Assembly: GCA_031548435.1 (NCBI GenBank) | Contig: JAVBRA010000012.1 | Span: 62,001-126,000 of the forward strand | Direction of reading: 5' to 3' | DNA from: JAVBRA01 sp031548435 | Lineage (GTDB): Bacteria; Bacteroidota; Bacteroidia; Bacteroidales; Rikenellaceae | Length of the DNA stretch: 64,000 nucleotides | In this document: piece by piece, positions 17,073 through 25,854 of the stretch | Position numbering within the stretch: the first letter of the stretch is position 1 | Layout: each line of letters opens with the position of its first letter | Notes under the pieces: model-generated | What the model was told of the DNA's origin: nothing | Seen by the model: only the letters and a program-made list of their open reading frames with translations | Databases searched by the model: none | Translations under genes and position numbers: made by a program

Positions 17073-18184
17073 TACTCAGGTACCTCATAGAAAAAGAGTT
17101 CAAGCAGATTCTCCGGCACTCGTTCCTGCCGAAGCTGATCTTCATCTTCCCGTGCATGGTGATGCTGGTGTTTCCGTGGGCGGCCACCATGGAGGTCAAG
17201 CACATCAAGGTGGCGGTGGTCGACAACGACCACAGCGGCTACTCGCGCAAGCTGACCGGCAAGGTGCAGTTCTCTGAATTTTTCGACCTGACGGGTTTCC
17301 ACCCCTCGTATCAGGATGCATTGGAAGAGATCCGCGCGCAACGGGCCGACGTGGTGCTGGAGATAAGTCCCGGTTTCGAGCGCGACATCATCCGTCAGGG
17401 CCAGGGGCAGGTCATGATCTCGACCAATACCGTCAACGGCGTCAAAGGAGGGCTGGCCTCGATGTACCTGAGCTCGATTGTCGGCGAAGCGGCCCGTGAA
17501 ATCGAACAGGAAGCGGGGCCCTGGCTGCCACAACAGCCCGCGCCGCAGATCCGGGTGCTGACCGACAACAGGTTCAACCGCTACATGGACTATAAAGTGT
17601 TCATGGTTCCGGCGCTCATGGCCATGATACTGACCCTGTTGTGCGGTTTTCTCCCGGCGCTCAACATCGTCGGCGAGAAAGAGGCCGGCACCATCGAGCA
17701 GATCAACGTGAGTCCGGTGGGAAAAGGAACCTTCATTCTGGCAAAACTGATCCCCTACTGGGCCATCGGCTTCCTGATCCTGACGCTGTGTTTCGGCATC
17801 GCCCTGCTGGTATACGGACTGCCGCCCTCGGGCAGCGTGGGGACGATCTACCTGTTCGCCGCCCTGTTCATGCTCACCATCTCGGGATTGGGACTGGTGG
17901 TGTCGAACAACTCGTCGGCCATGCAGCAGGCCATGCTGGTGATGTTTTTCTTCATCATGCTGTTCCTGCTCATGAGCGGCCTGTTCACCCCGGTCGAAAG
18001 CATGCCTGCCTGGGCGCAGGCCATCACGGCGGTCAACCCGCTGAAATACTTCATGCGGGTGCTGCGCATGGTCTATCTCAAAGGCTCGGGCCTGGGACAA
18101 CTGATGCCCGAGCTGGCCACCCTCTCGGCCCTGGCTGCGGCGGTCAATGCCTGGGCCATCCTCAGTTTCCGGAAGAACAAGTGA
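17069..18184 (+). CDS. ABC-2 type permease (YbhS/YhhJ-like), second
   Basis: 371 residues with the same architecture as its neighbour: an N-terminal anchor (LIFIFPCMVMLVFPWA), a periplasmic domain to about 170, and C-terminal membrane helices with EKEAGTIEQINVSPV. The pair would form the heterodimeric membrane channel of the exporter. The ATG at 17069 overlaps the preceding TGA. Last gene of the efflux operon; about 125 bases separate it from atpD. Substrate unknown; relatives export drugs or cations. Confidence 0.9.
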   Translation: MILRYLIEKEFKQILRHSFLPKLIFIFPCMVMLVFPWAATMEVKHIKVAVVDNDHSGYSRKLTGKVQFSEFFDLTGFHPSYQDALEEIRAQRADVVLEISPGFERDIIRQGQGQVMISTNTVNGVKGGLASMYLSSIVGEAAREIEQEAGPWLPQQPAPQIRVLTDNRFNRYMDYKVFMVPALMAMILTLLCGFLPALNIVGEKEAGTIEQINVSPVGKGTFILAKLIPYWAIGFLILTLCFGIALLVYGLPPSGSVGTIYLFAALFMLTISGLGLVVSNNSSAMQQAMLVMFFFIMLFLLMSGLFTPVESMPAWAQAITAVNPLKYFMRVLRMVYLKGSGLGQLMPELATLSALAAAVNAWAILSFRKNK

Positions 18185-18310
18185 CTCCTCTTTCCCCGGA
18201 GTGCGTGACGGGAGAGAAACCTTTTGTACATAACGAACTTTTGCGTATCGCCCCGAGCAACAAAGGCACCGTTTTTGATACATAAATTTATACGAATAAA
18301 CATCCTGCCC

Positions 18311-19813
18311 ATGAAAAGCAGATCGCACGGACGCATCGCACAGGTCATCGGCCCTGTGGTGGACATCAGCTTCGAGAGCGAAGCCGGCAGCAGCGGGCTG
18401 CCCTCGATCCACGACGCCATGACCATCGAAGACAACACCAAATCGGGGCTGATCGTCGAGATCCAACAGCACATCGGAGAAAATACCGTGCGCGGCGTGG
18501 CCATGGCCTCGACCGACGGACTGCGCCGGGGCATGAAGGCCGAATCGATCGGCTCGCCCATCACCGTGCCCGTGGGCGATCAGGTGAAAGGACGCGTGCT
18601 CAACGTCATCGGAGAGGCCATCGACGGATTGGCGCCGTTCAACCGCCAGGGAGGCTACCCCATCCACCGGCCGGCGCCCAGGTTCGAGGATCTGGTCAAC
18701 ACGCAGGAGATATTTTTCACCGGCATCAAGGTGATCGACCTGCTGGCCCCCTACTCCAGGGGCGGCAAGACGGGCCTGTTCGGCGGCGCGGGCGTGGGCA
18801 AAACCGTGCTGGTGATGGAGCTGATCAACAACATATCGAAAAACAACGACGGGTTCTCGGTGTTCGCCGGCGTGGGCGAGCGCACCCGCGAGGGGAACGA
18901 CCTGCTGCGCGAAATGCTCGAATCGGGCGTGATCCGCTATGGCGAGAAGTTCATGAAAAGCATGGCCGAAGGCAACTGGGACCTGTCGCTGATCGATCCC
19001 GATGAGCTGAAAAAGTCCCAGGCCACGCTGGTGTTCGGGCAGATGAACGAACCGCCCGGGGCGCGCCTGTCGGTAGCGCTGTCGGGGCTGACCATCGCCG
19101 AATCGTTCCGCGATTCGGGAGAAGAGTCGCGCGACATCCTCTTTTTCATCGACAACATTTTCCGTTACACGCAGGCCGGGTCAGAGGTTTCGGCGCTGCT
19201 GGGGCGCATGCCCTCGGCCGTGGGCTACCAGCCGACGCTGGCCTCGGAGATGGGTGCGATGCAGGAACGGATCACCTCCACCAAAAAAGGGTCGATCACC
19301 TCGGTACAGGCGGTCTACGTGCCGGCCGACGACCTGACCGACCCCGCTCCCTCCACCACGTTCTCGCACCTGGACGCCACCACGGTGCTCAGCCGCAAGG
19401 TGACCGAAATCGGCATTTACCCGGCGGTCGACCCGTTGGAATCGACCTCACGCATCCTCGATCCGCTGATCGTGGGGCAGGAACACTACGACACCGCGCA
19501 ACGGGTAAAGCAAGTGCTGCAACGCTACAAGGAGTTGCAGGGCATCATCTCGATCCTGGGCATGGAAGACCTCTCGGACGAAGACAAGACCAGCGTGGCC
19601 CGCGCCCGCCGCGTGCAGCGTTTTTTATCGCAGCCGTTCCACGTGGCGGAGAAATTCACCGGCGTCAAGGGGGTGATCGTGCCCATCGAAGAGACGATCC
19701 GCGGTTTCAAAATGATCCTCGACGGCCAGGTCGACCATCTGCCCGAATACGCGTTCATGAATGTGGGCACCATCGACGACGCCATCGCCAAAGCGAAGGA
19801 GGGCGTGAAATGA
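18311..19813 (+). CDS. atpD: ATP synthase F1 subunit beta
   Basis: Catalytic subunit of F1, 500 residues. P-loop GGAGVGKT at 158-165, GERTREGNDL, and LFFIDNIFRYTQAGSEVSALLGRMPS are all present. The ATG at 18311 yields the conserved N-terminus GRIAQVIGPVVD; earlier in-frame sequence has no support. It heads the nine-gene operon with the Bacteroidota order beta-epsilon-(orf)-a-c-b-delta-alpha-gamma. No good TAnnTTTG was found in the 126-base gap upstream. Confidence 0.98.
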   Translation: MKSRSHGRIAQVIGPVVDISFESEAGSSGLPSIHDAMTIEDNTKSGLIVEIQQHIGENTVRGVAMASTDGLRRGMKAESIGSPITVPVGDQVKGRVLNVIGEAIDGLAPFNRQGGYPIHRPAPRFEDLVNTQEIFFTGIKVIDLLAPYSRGGKTGLFGGAGVGKTVLVMELINNISKNNDGFSVFAGVGERTREGNDLLREMLESGVIRYGEKFMKSMAEGNWDLSLIDPDELKKSQATLVFGQMNEPPGARLSVALSGLTIAESFRDSGEESRDILFFIDNIFRYTQAGSEVSALLGRMPSAVGYQPTLASEMGAMQERITSTKKGSITSVQAVYVPADDLTDPAPSTTFSHLDATTVLSRKVTEIGIYPAVDPLESTSRILDPLIVGQEHYDTAQRVKQVLQRYKELQGIISILGMEDLSDEDKTSVARARRVQRFLSQPFHVAEKFTGVKGVIVPIEETIRGFKMILDGQVDHLPEYAFMNVGTIDDAIAKAKEGVK

Positions 19814-20043
19814 GACTGAGGATCCTTTCGCCGCAAAAGCCGCTGTTCGACGGCGAGACTTCGTCGGTCGCCCTGCCGGGACAGATGGGGATGTTCACCG
19901 TGTTGCCGCACCATGCGCCGCTGATTGCCGCGCTGACCAAAGGCGCCATCGTCCATTCGGGAGGAGAGCGGGTGGAGATCGCGGGCGGATTCGTGGAAGT
20001 GAAAGGCGACACGGTGACCGTGTGCGCCGAGTTGGAACAATAA
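19810..20043 (+). CDS. atpC: ATP synthase F1 subunit epsilon (short form)
   Basis: 77 residues, containing only the N-terminal beta-sandwich (MRLRILSPQKPLFDGE, GQMGMFTVLPHHAPLIAAL). The C-terminal two-helix inhibitory domain of longer epsilon subunits is absent, which is normal for Bacteroidota. It therefore cannot give the classical epsilon-mediated inhibition of ATP hydrolysis (inference). Overlaps atpD by four bases. Confidence 0.95.
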   Translation: MRLRILSPQKPLFDGETSSVALPGQMGMFTVLPHHAPLIAALTKGAIVHSGGERVEIAGGFVEVKGDTVTVCAELEQ

Positions 20044-20057
20044 AAACCGTACCGAAC

Positions 20058-20435
20058 ATGAAGAAAAGAATCCTCATATCCCTCTCGGTCATTCCCGCCG
20101 TCGGGCTGATCGTGGGCCTGGTGCTTTGGTTTTATTTCCCCGAGCACTACATCGGCATCTATCCGCTGATCCCGCTCTACTACCTGGTTATCGGCATCGT
20201 CTTCAGCGCCCTGATGTACCGGTACAAAAAAACCAATCCGCGGCACCTGATCAACATCTACATGCTGATGCGCACCATCAAGTTCGGCGTCACGCTCGGC
20301 AGCATCGTGGTGTACGAGATCGCGACCTCCTGGAAAGCCTACGGGTTCGTCATCATGATGATGTCGTTCTATTTCCTGTACCTGATCATCGAAACCTACC
20401 TTTACTACATCTTCGAAAAAAGGCCCCTGAAATGA
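20058..20435 (+). CDS. Four-helix membrane protein in the ATP synthase operon (AtpI-position)
   Basis: 125 residues with four predicted membrane helices (VIPAVGLIVGLVLWFYF, PLIPLYYLVIGIVFSALMY, IKFGVTLGSIVVYEIA, GFVIMMMSFYFLYLIIE) and short charged ends. It occupies the place where atpI-like genes lie, just before atpB, and overlaps atpB by four bases. I do not see direct AtpI sequence identity. A role in c-ring assembly or Fo maturation is inferred only from position. Confidence 0.7.
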   Translation: MKKRILISLSVIPAVGLIVGLVLWFYFPEHYIGIYPLIPLYYLVIGIVFSALMYRYKKTNPRHLINIYMLMRTIKFGVTLGSIVVYEIATSWKAYGFVIMMMSFYFLYLIIETYLYYIFEKRPLK

Positions 20436-21502
20436 GACGGATCGTGAAAATAGCGTTCCTTGCGGCCCTGACCCTGCTTCCGGCCCTGCCGCTCTGCGCG
20501 CAGGAGGAGCGGGAGCAAACCCCGGACGTAAAAAAGATCGTGTTTTCGCACATCGGCGACTCGTACGGCTGGCACATCACGCGCATCGGCGGGCGGGAGA
20601 TCGGCGTGCCCCTGCCGGTGATCGTACGCGGAAGCGGCGGATGGCGCCTGTTTTCATCGGCCCGGTTGGAAAACGGCGCCTCTTACGACGGGTTCGCCCT
20701 GGCCGCCGACGGCAAATACGAAGGTAAGGTGGTGGAAACGGCAACCGGCAAGCGTCCGGTCGACCTTTCGATCACCAAAAACGCACTGGCGGTCATGGTC
20801 AGTTGCACGCTGCTGCTGGCAATGGTTTTGCCCGTAGCCCGCAAATACCGGAAGGGCGGACACCGCGCCTACGGGGGATGGGCGGGAACGATGGAAATGG
20901 TGGTGATGGACGTCCACGACAACGTGATCAAACCCTGCGTGGGGCCCGACTATCGGCGCTACTCGCCCTACCTGCTGACGGCGTTCTTTTTCATCTTCCT
21001 CAACAACCTGCTGGGATTGGTGCCGATCTTCCCGGCGGGGGCCAACGTGACGGGCAACATCGCCGTAACGCTGGTGCTGGCCGTGTGCACATTCCTGGCC
21101 GTGAACCTGTTCGGGACAAAGGAATATGCTAAAGAGGTGCTGTGGCCCGACGTTCCGGTGTGGCTGAAGCTGCCCTTTCCGCTGATGCCGGCGATCGAGA
21201 TCTTCGGCGTATTCACCAAGCCGTTCGCGCTGATGATCCGTCTGTTCGCCAACATCATGGCGGGCCACGCGATGGTGCTGGGGCTCACGTGCCTGATTTT
21301 CGTCACGGCGTCGATGGGCGCGGCCATGAACGGCCTGATGACGGGCGTGGCGGTGGTGATGACCGTATTCATGATGATTCTGGAGTTGCTCGTGGCTTAT
21401 ATCCAGGCATATGTATTTACGATGCTTTCGGCCGTGTTCATCGGACTGTCGAGGCAGAAGCATTTGCAGGGTAATTCTTCGCACGAACCGCCATCCGTTT
21501 AA
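20432..21502 (+). CDS. atpB: ATP synthase Fo subunit a
   Basis: 356 residues. A cleavable signal peptide (LAALTLLPALPLCAQ) and a periplasmic N-terminal stretch of about 100 residues precede the membrane core; this extension is typical of Bacteroidota AtpB. The proton-channel helix contains the conserved arginine in LMIRLFANIMAGHAM. The ATG at 20432 overlaps the upstream stop and provides the signal peptide, so it is preferred. Confidence 0.96.
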   Translation: MRRIVKIAFLAALTLLPALPLCAQEEREQTPDVKKIVFSHIGDSYGWHITRIGGREIGVPLPVIVRGSGGWRLFSSARLENGASYDGFALAADGKYEGKVVETATGKRPVDLSITKNALAVMVSCTLLLAMVLPVARKYRKGGHRAYGGWAGTMEMVVMDVHDNVIKPCVGPDYRRYSPYLLTAFFFIFLNNLLGLVPIFPAGANVTGNIAVTLVLAVCTFLAVNLFGTKEYAKEVLWPDVPVWLKLPFPLMPAIEIFGVFTKPFALMIRLFANIMAGHAMVLGLTCLIFVTASMGAAMNGLMTGVAVVMTVFMMILELLVAYIQAYVFTMLSAVFIGLSRQKHLQGNSSHEPPSV

Positions 21503-21554
21503 CAATGTTTCAAGCGATTCAGGAAAAATAAGTAACCCTCTAAAAAACAAAATT

Positions 21555-21800
21555 ATGTTACTACCGGCTATCATTTCAGCAGCGGCCACCGGCATCGGAA
21601 CGATCGGGGCGGCCATCGGCGCGGGCATCGCGGTCATCGGCGCAGGCATCGGCATCGGCAAGATCGGCGCAGCGGCCATGGAGGCCATCGCCCGCCAGCC
21701 CGAGGCCACGAACGACATCCGCATGTCGATGATCATCGTGGCGGCGCTGATCGAAGGGGCGGCGCTGTTCGCCATCGTCGTTTGTTTCATGGCACTTTAA
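21555..21800 (+). CDS. atpE: ATP synthase Fo subunit c
   Basis: 81 residues forming two helices around the RQP loop (47-49). The ion-binding carboxylate is E67 in ALIEGAAL. The residue after it is Gly, and helix 1 has no Gln at the coupling position, so the Na+ signature (Q...ES/T) is missing; proton coupling is inferred. The ATG at 21555 gives the standard length. 52 bases separate it from atpB. Confidence 0.96.
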   Translation: MLLPAIISAAATGIGTIGAAIGAGIAVIGAGIGIGKIGAAAMEAIARQPEATNDIRMSMIIVAALIEGAALFAIVVCFMAL

Positions 21801-21812
21801 AACCGCCCGACC

Positions 21813-22316
21813 ATGTCTTTGTTTACACCCGACGCGGGACTGCTGTTCTGGATGCTGCTCAGCTTCGGCATTGTGCTGGCGCTGCTGGCAAAATTCGGTT
21901 TTCCGGTCATCGTCCGGGCGGTCGAACAGCGGCGCGACCACATCGACGCCTCGCTCAGGGCGGCCGAACAGGCGAACGCCCGAGTGGAACAGGTTAAGTC
22001 CGAGATCGAGGCGCTGCTCGGCGACGCCCACGCCCGTCAGGCGGCCACCCTCAAAGAGGCGCTCGACGCAAAAGCCCGTATCATGGCCGATGCGAAGAAA
22101 CAAGCGCAGGTTCAGTTGGACGGCATCACCGAAGAGGCCCGGAGGCAGATCGCCAAACAGAAAGACGCCGCCCTGCAACAGATCCGCGCCCAGGTAGCCG
22201 TACTGTCGGTCGAGGTGGCCGAACGGATCATGCGCGAAAGGCTCTCGGGAGAGAAGTCCCAGATGGAGATGATCGACCGCATACTGGACGAGATCGAAAC
22301 CCAACGCAAGTCATGA
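21813..22316 (+). CDS. atpF: ATP synthase Fo subunit b
   Basis: 167 residues: one N-terminal membrane helix (LFWMLLSFGIVLALLA) and a long charged coiled-coil stalk to the C-terminus. It forms the peripheral stator and binds delta. It overlaps atpH by four bases (ATGA). Confidence 0.95.
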   Translation: MSLFTPDAGLLFWMLLSFGIVLALLAKFGFPVIVRAVEQRRDHIDASLRAAEQANARVEQVKSEIEALLGDAHARQAATLKEALDAKARIMADAKKQAQVQLDGITEEARRQIAKQKDAALQQIRAQVAVLSVEVAERIMRERLSGEKSQMEMIDRILDEIETQRKS

Positions 22317-22867
22317 ACACCGGACTGATCTCCATACGCTACGCCAAGGCCCTGTACGCCTTCGCCGACGAACGGGAGCGCGCCGACAAGGTGTACCGGC
22401 TGGCGAAAACGCTCTCGGAGAGTTTCGCCCGCGAGCCGCTGCTCCGGCGGGTGCTGGCCAATCCGGTGCTCTCCCGCCGCGAAAAAATGCGCCTGATTTG
22501 GATCGCCGGCGGGATGGAGAAGAAAGAGACGCCCGAGTTCGACCGGTTTCTGAAGCTGCTCTTCGGCAACAACCGCGAGGAGTTTCTGCATCCGGTCTGC
22601 ATCTCGTACATCGGGCTTTACCGCCGCAAAAAGAACATCAACTACGGCAGCCTGATCTCGGCAACACCCATCGACGCCGAAACCGAAGCCAAGATCAGGG
22701 CATTGGTGCTGAGCCGCACACGCGGCAGCGTGGAATTCAAAACCGAGGTCGATCCGGCGCTCATCGGCGGGTTTGTCATCGAGATGAACTCGTACCGCCT
22801 CGACGCCAGCCTGCGTCGAGGGTTGAAAAAAATCGAAACCTCGCTTACGGAAAAAGAGCTGCGATAG
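22313..22867 (+). CDS. atpH: ATP synthase F1 subunit delta
   Basis: 184 residues. The N-terminal six-helix domain starts ISIRYAKALYAFA, and the C-terminal region contains the conserved DPALIGGFVIEM. It joins the peripheral stalk to alpha. Placed between b and alpha as expected. Confidence 0.95.
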   Translation: MNTGLISIRYAKALYAFADERERADKVYRLAKTLSESFAREPLLRRVLANPVLSRREKMRLIWIAGGMEKKETPEFDRFLKLLFGNNREEFLHPVCISYIGLYRRKKNINYGSLISATPIDAETEAKIRALVLSRTRGSVEFKTEVDPALIGGFVIEMNSYRLDASLRRGLKKIETSLTEKELR

Positions 22868-22915
22868 CCCGGGATGACAACAAGACAAAGACCATTCAAC
22901 TGAAAAAACAAAACC

Positions 22916-24604
22916 ATGTTCGACCAGATCAAAGCAAGCGAAGTGTCCGAGGCGCTGCACCAGCAGTTGCACGATATCGATATGAGGCTCAAGCTCGAAG
23001 AGGTGGGCACGGTGTTGCGCGTGAGCGACGGCGTGGCCAGCGTTTACGGGCTGATCAACGCCGAATCGAACGAACTGCTGGAGTTCGACAACGGCGAAAG
23101 GGCCGTGGTGATGAACCTTGAGGAAGACAACGTGGGGATCATGCTGCTGGGCGACACCGACCGCATCAAGGAGGGCGACACGGTCAAACGCACCGGGCGC
23201 ATCGCCTCGATCCGGGCGGGCGAGCCGCTGCTGGGCCGCGTGATCGATCCGCTGGGCGAGCCATTGGACGGGCTGGGCGCCATCGCCGGCGAAACCGTCG
23301 AGATGCCGCTCGAAAGGCGGGCCCCGGGGGTGATCTACCGCCAACCGGTGAGCGAACCGCTGCAAACGGGACTGAAGGTGATCGACGCCATGATCCCCAT
23401 CGGGCGTGGGCAACGTGAACTGATCATTGGCGACCGGCAGAGCGGCAAGACCTCGATCGCCGTCGACACGATCATCAACCAGAAGGCGAACCACGACGCC
23501 GGCGACCCGGTCTATTGCATCTATGTGGCCATCGGGCAGAAAGGATCGACCGTGGCCTCGCTCGTGGACAAGTTGCAGCAGAAAGGGGCAATGGCCTACA
23601 CCACGGTGGTGGTGGCCACAGCCTCCGACCCGGCGGCCATGCAATACCTGGCGCCGTTCGCAGGAGCGGCCATCGGCGAGTATTTCCGCGACACGGGGCG
23701 CCACGCGTTGGTGGTGTTCGACGACTTGTCGAAGCAAGCGGTGGCCTACCGCGAAATCTCGCTGATCCTGCGCCGCCCGTCGGGACGCGAAGCCTACCCG
23801 GGCGACATCTTTTATCTCCACTCGCGCCTGCTGGAACGCAGCGCCAAGATCATCGCCAACGACCAGGTGGCCGCCCGCATGAACGACCTGCCTGAAACCC
23901 TCAGGGAGAAGGTGCGCGGAGGCGGATCGCTCACCGCCCTGCCGATGATCGAAACGCAGGAAGGCGACGTTTCGGCCTACATCCCCACCAACGTGATCTC
24001 GATCACCGACGGACAGATTTTCCTCGACACCAACCTGTTCAATCAGGGAAACCGTCCGGCGGTGGACATCGGCATCTCGGTGTCGCGCGTGGGCGGCAAC
24101 GCCCAGGTGAAGGCCATGAAGAAAGTGGCCGGAACCATGAAGATGGATCAGGCCCAGTACCGCGAACTGGAAGATTTTTCGAAGTTCGGAGGAGCGATCG
24201 ATGCGGCCACCGAAGCCATCATCGACAAGGGGAGGAAGAACGCCCGCCTGCTGGTGCAACCGCAATACTCGCCCGTGCCGGTCGAGGAGCAGATCGCCAT
24301 CCTGTACTGCGGCTCGAACGGATTGCTGAAAGACGTGCCGCTGGACAAGGTATCGGCATTCGAGTCGGAACTGCTGACCATGTTGCGCCAGAGCGACGTT
24401 CTAAAAAAAATCAGGGAGGACGGAATGGACGAGACCGTCATGAAAAAAATAGAGGAAACCGCCGCCGTCATTGCCTCGGCGCTGGGACGCCGGGAGCAGG
24501 CGTCCGCTCCGGAAACGACAACCTCCCCGGAACGGGAACCCGAAGCGAAACCGGAACCCGAAACGAAACCGGCGAAGGCGGGCAAGAGGAAGAAAAGAAA
24601 GTAA
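22916..24604 (+). CDS. atpA: ATP synthase F1 subunit alpha with a charged C-terminal tail
   Basis: 562 residues. P-loop GDRQSGKTS at 172-180 and the VISITDGQIFLDTNLFN segment show a functional alpha subunit. The core ends near residue 524 (VIASALGRR). About 38 extra residues follow that are low-complexity, rich in Pro, Glu and Lys, and end in a basic cluster (GKRKKRK). Alpha subunits normally stop close to the core end, so the tail is unusual. It is in frame, with no sign of a frameshift. Confidence 0.97.
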   Translation: MFDQIKASEVSEALHQQLHDIDMRLKLEEVGTVLRVSDGVASVYGLINAESNELLEFDNGERAVVMNLEEDNVGIMLLGDTDRIKEGDTVKRTGRIASIRAGEPLLGRVIDPLGEPLDGLGAIAGETVEMPLERRAPGVIYRQPVSEPLQTGLKVIDAMIPIGRGQRELIIGDRQSGKTSIAVDTIINQKANHDAGDPVYCIYVAIGQKGSTVASLVDKLQQKGAMAYTTVVVATASDPAAMQYLAPFAGAAIGEYFRDTGRHALVVFDDLSKQAVAYREISLILRRPSGREAYPGDIFYLHSRLLERSAKIIANDQVAARMNDLPETLREKVRGGGSLTALPMIETQEGDVSAYIPTNVISITDGQIFLDTNLFNQGNRPAVDIGISVSRVGGNAQVKAMKKVAGTMKMDQAQYRELEDFSKFGGAIDAATEAIIDKGRKNARLLVQPQYSPVPVEEQIAILYCGSNGLLKDVPLDKVSAFESELLTMLRQSDVLKKIREDGMDETVMKKIEETAAVIASALGRREQASAPETTTSPEREPEAKPEPETKPAKAGKRKKRK

Positions 24605-24861
24605 ATCGGAACCTTTCGAGTGGCATTGTAAAGACACGCGCTCGCCCGGAATGACGCATCCGCAGGGACTTTCCGGGCAGAAACGGCACAGGCTTCAGAG
24701 TCCACGAAGGTTTCCGCAACCCATTATCCCGAACAAGGCGCAGCGATGCATCCGATAACGCCGAAGAGTAACGTTCCCTACCAACAGCTCCGGGCGGCCT
24801 GTCGCCGGATCATGAATAACAGTAACCGCACACAACCCGTTTCGATCTAAGAATCAACCCC
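24605..24861. other. 257-base gap inside the ATP synthase operon
   Basis: No gene and no clear promoter between atpA and atpG. It contains a CCGCAGGG...TTTCCGG element (24652-24675) like those at 4420 and 6890, and the short motif CCGATAACGCC. Other gaps in this operon are under 55 bases or are overlaps. Confidence 0.6.
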
Positions 24862-25752
24862 ATGGCATCGCTCAAAGAGATAAAGGCCGACATTTCCTCG
24901 ACCCGCAGCATCCTCAACGTCACCTCGGTGATGAGGATGATCGCCTCGACCAAACTCACCGTGGCCCAGCGGCAGGCCGAGGGGATGCAATCCTACTCGC
25001 AGGCGATGGAAGGGATCGCCGCCAAACTCGTTTCGATGGCTCAGAACAGCGGCGGAACAGGCGGCAAAGCGATCGACCTGCCGCAAGCCGATGTCCGTGA
25101 AGTGAAACGGGTGGCCATTGTGGCCGTTGCGTCCGACACCGCCTTTTGCGGAGTATACAACTCGAACGTGGCCAAGGCGTTGCATGCGGTGCTGGAGACC
25201 TATAAACATCTGCCCAAAAGCGACATCATGCTGGTGCCGATAGGAAAAAAAATCGCTTCGTACGTGCAGGGACGAGGCTACGTCATCCTCAACGATTTCG
25301 CGGGCGCGGTCGCCAAACCGTCGTACCAGGAGGCGGCGCGGCTGGCCGACCGGCTGAATGGGCTGTTCCTGTCGAAACAGGTCGACCAGGTGGAACTGAT
25401 CTACCACCGGTTCAAAAACATCGTGATGCAAACGCTGGTCCGCGAAACCTTCCTGCCCATGTCCGCCACGCAGGAAAACGGCCAGGCGCCCGTTGGGGTG
25501 GACGAATACATCCTCGAACCGGAGATCGGCGAACTGCTTCCGGAAATCATCCCGAAAGTACTAAGAACCAAAGCATACGACCTGTTGATCAACGCCTCGG
25601 CCTCAGAGCATGCCGCCCGCAGCGTGGCCATGGAAACGGCGGCCGGCAACGCCGAGGAACACATCCGCAAAATGAAGATCCGGTACAATAAAGAACGCCA
25701 ACGGATGATCACCGACGAGCTGATGGACATCGCCGGCGGGATGAACCGCTGA
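24862..25752 (+). CDS. atpG: ATP synthase F1 subunit gamma
   Basis: 296 residues. The N-terminal helix starts MASLKEIKADISSTRSI, and the C-terminal helix ends in RYNKERQRMITDELMDIAGG, the coiled-coil shaft that rotates in F1. The central Rossmann-like region is about 75-215. Last gene of the operon, set apart from atpA by 257 bases. Confidence 0.96.
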   Translation: MASLKEIKADISSTRSILNVTSVMRMIASTKLTVAQRQAEGMQSYSQAMEGIAAKLVSMAQNSGGTGGKAIDLPQADVREVKRVAIVAVASDTAFCGVYNSNVAKALHAVLETYKHLPKSDIMLVPIGKKIASYVQGRGYVILNDFAGAVAKPSYQEAARLADRLNGLFLSKQVDQVELIYHRFKNIVMQTLVRETFLPMSATQENGQAPVGVDEYILEPEIGELLPEIIPKVLRTKAYDLLINASASEHAARSVAMETAAGNAEEHIRKMKIRYNKERQRMITDELMDIAGGMNR

Positions 25753-25818
25753 CGGAACCGCCATGTCCGGATGTGAAACGAGGTCTCCGGCCAAAGTCGG
25801 CGGTTCAGGAATAAACGC

Positions 25819-25826
25819 TATCTTTG
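25819..25826 (+). promoter_or_regulatory. -7 element of the flavodiiron gene
   Basis: TATCTTTG followed by CA, the Bacteroidota consensus, 29 bases before the ATG at 25855. Confidence 0.65.
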
Positions 25827-25854
25827 CAGCTTAGAATCGTTATAAATAATTATC

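Noticed and set aside
18185..18310. A promoter for the ATP synthase operon in the gap before atpD
   Set aside because: Only partial matches such as AACTTTTG at about 18235; too weak to list as a feature.
21555..21800. Na+-coupled c subunit
   Set aside because: The residue after the carboxylate is Gly and no Gln is at the helix 1 position, so the Na+ signature is absent.
22112..24265. 717-codon open frame opposite atpF/atpH/atpA
   Set aside because: Antisense shadow of conserved ATP synthase genes.
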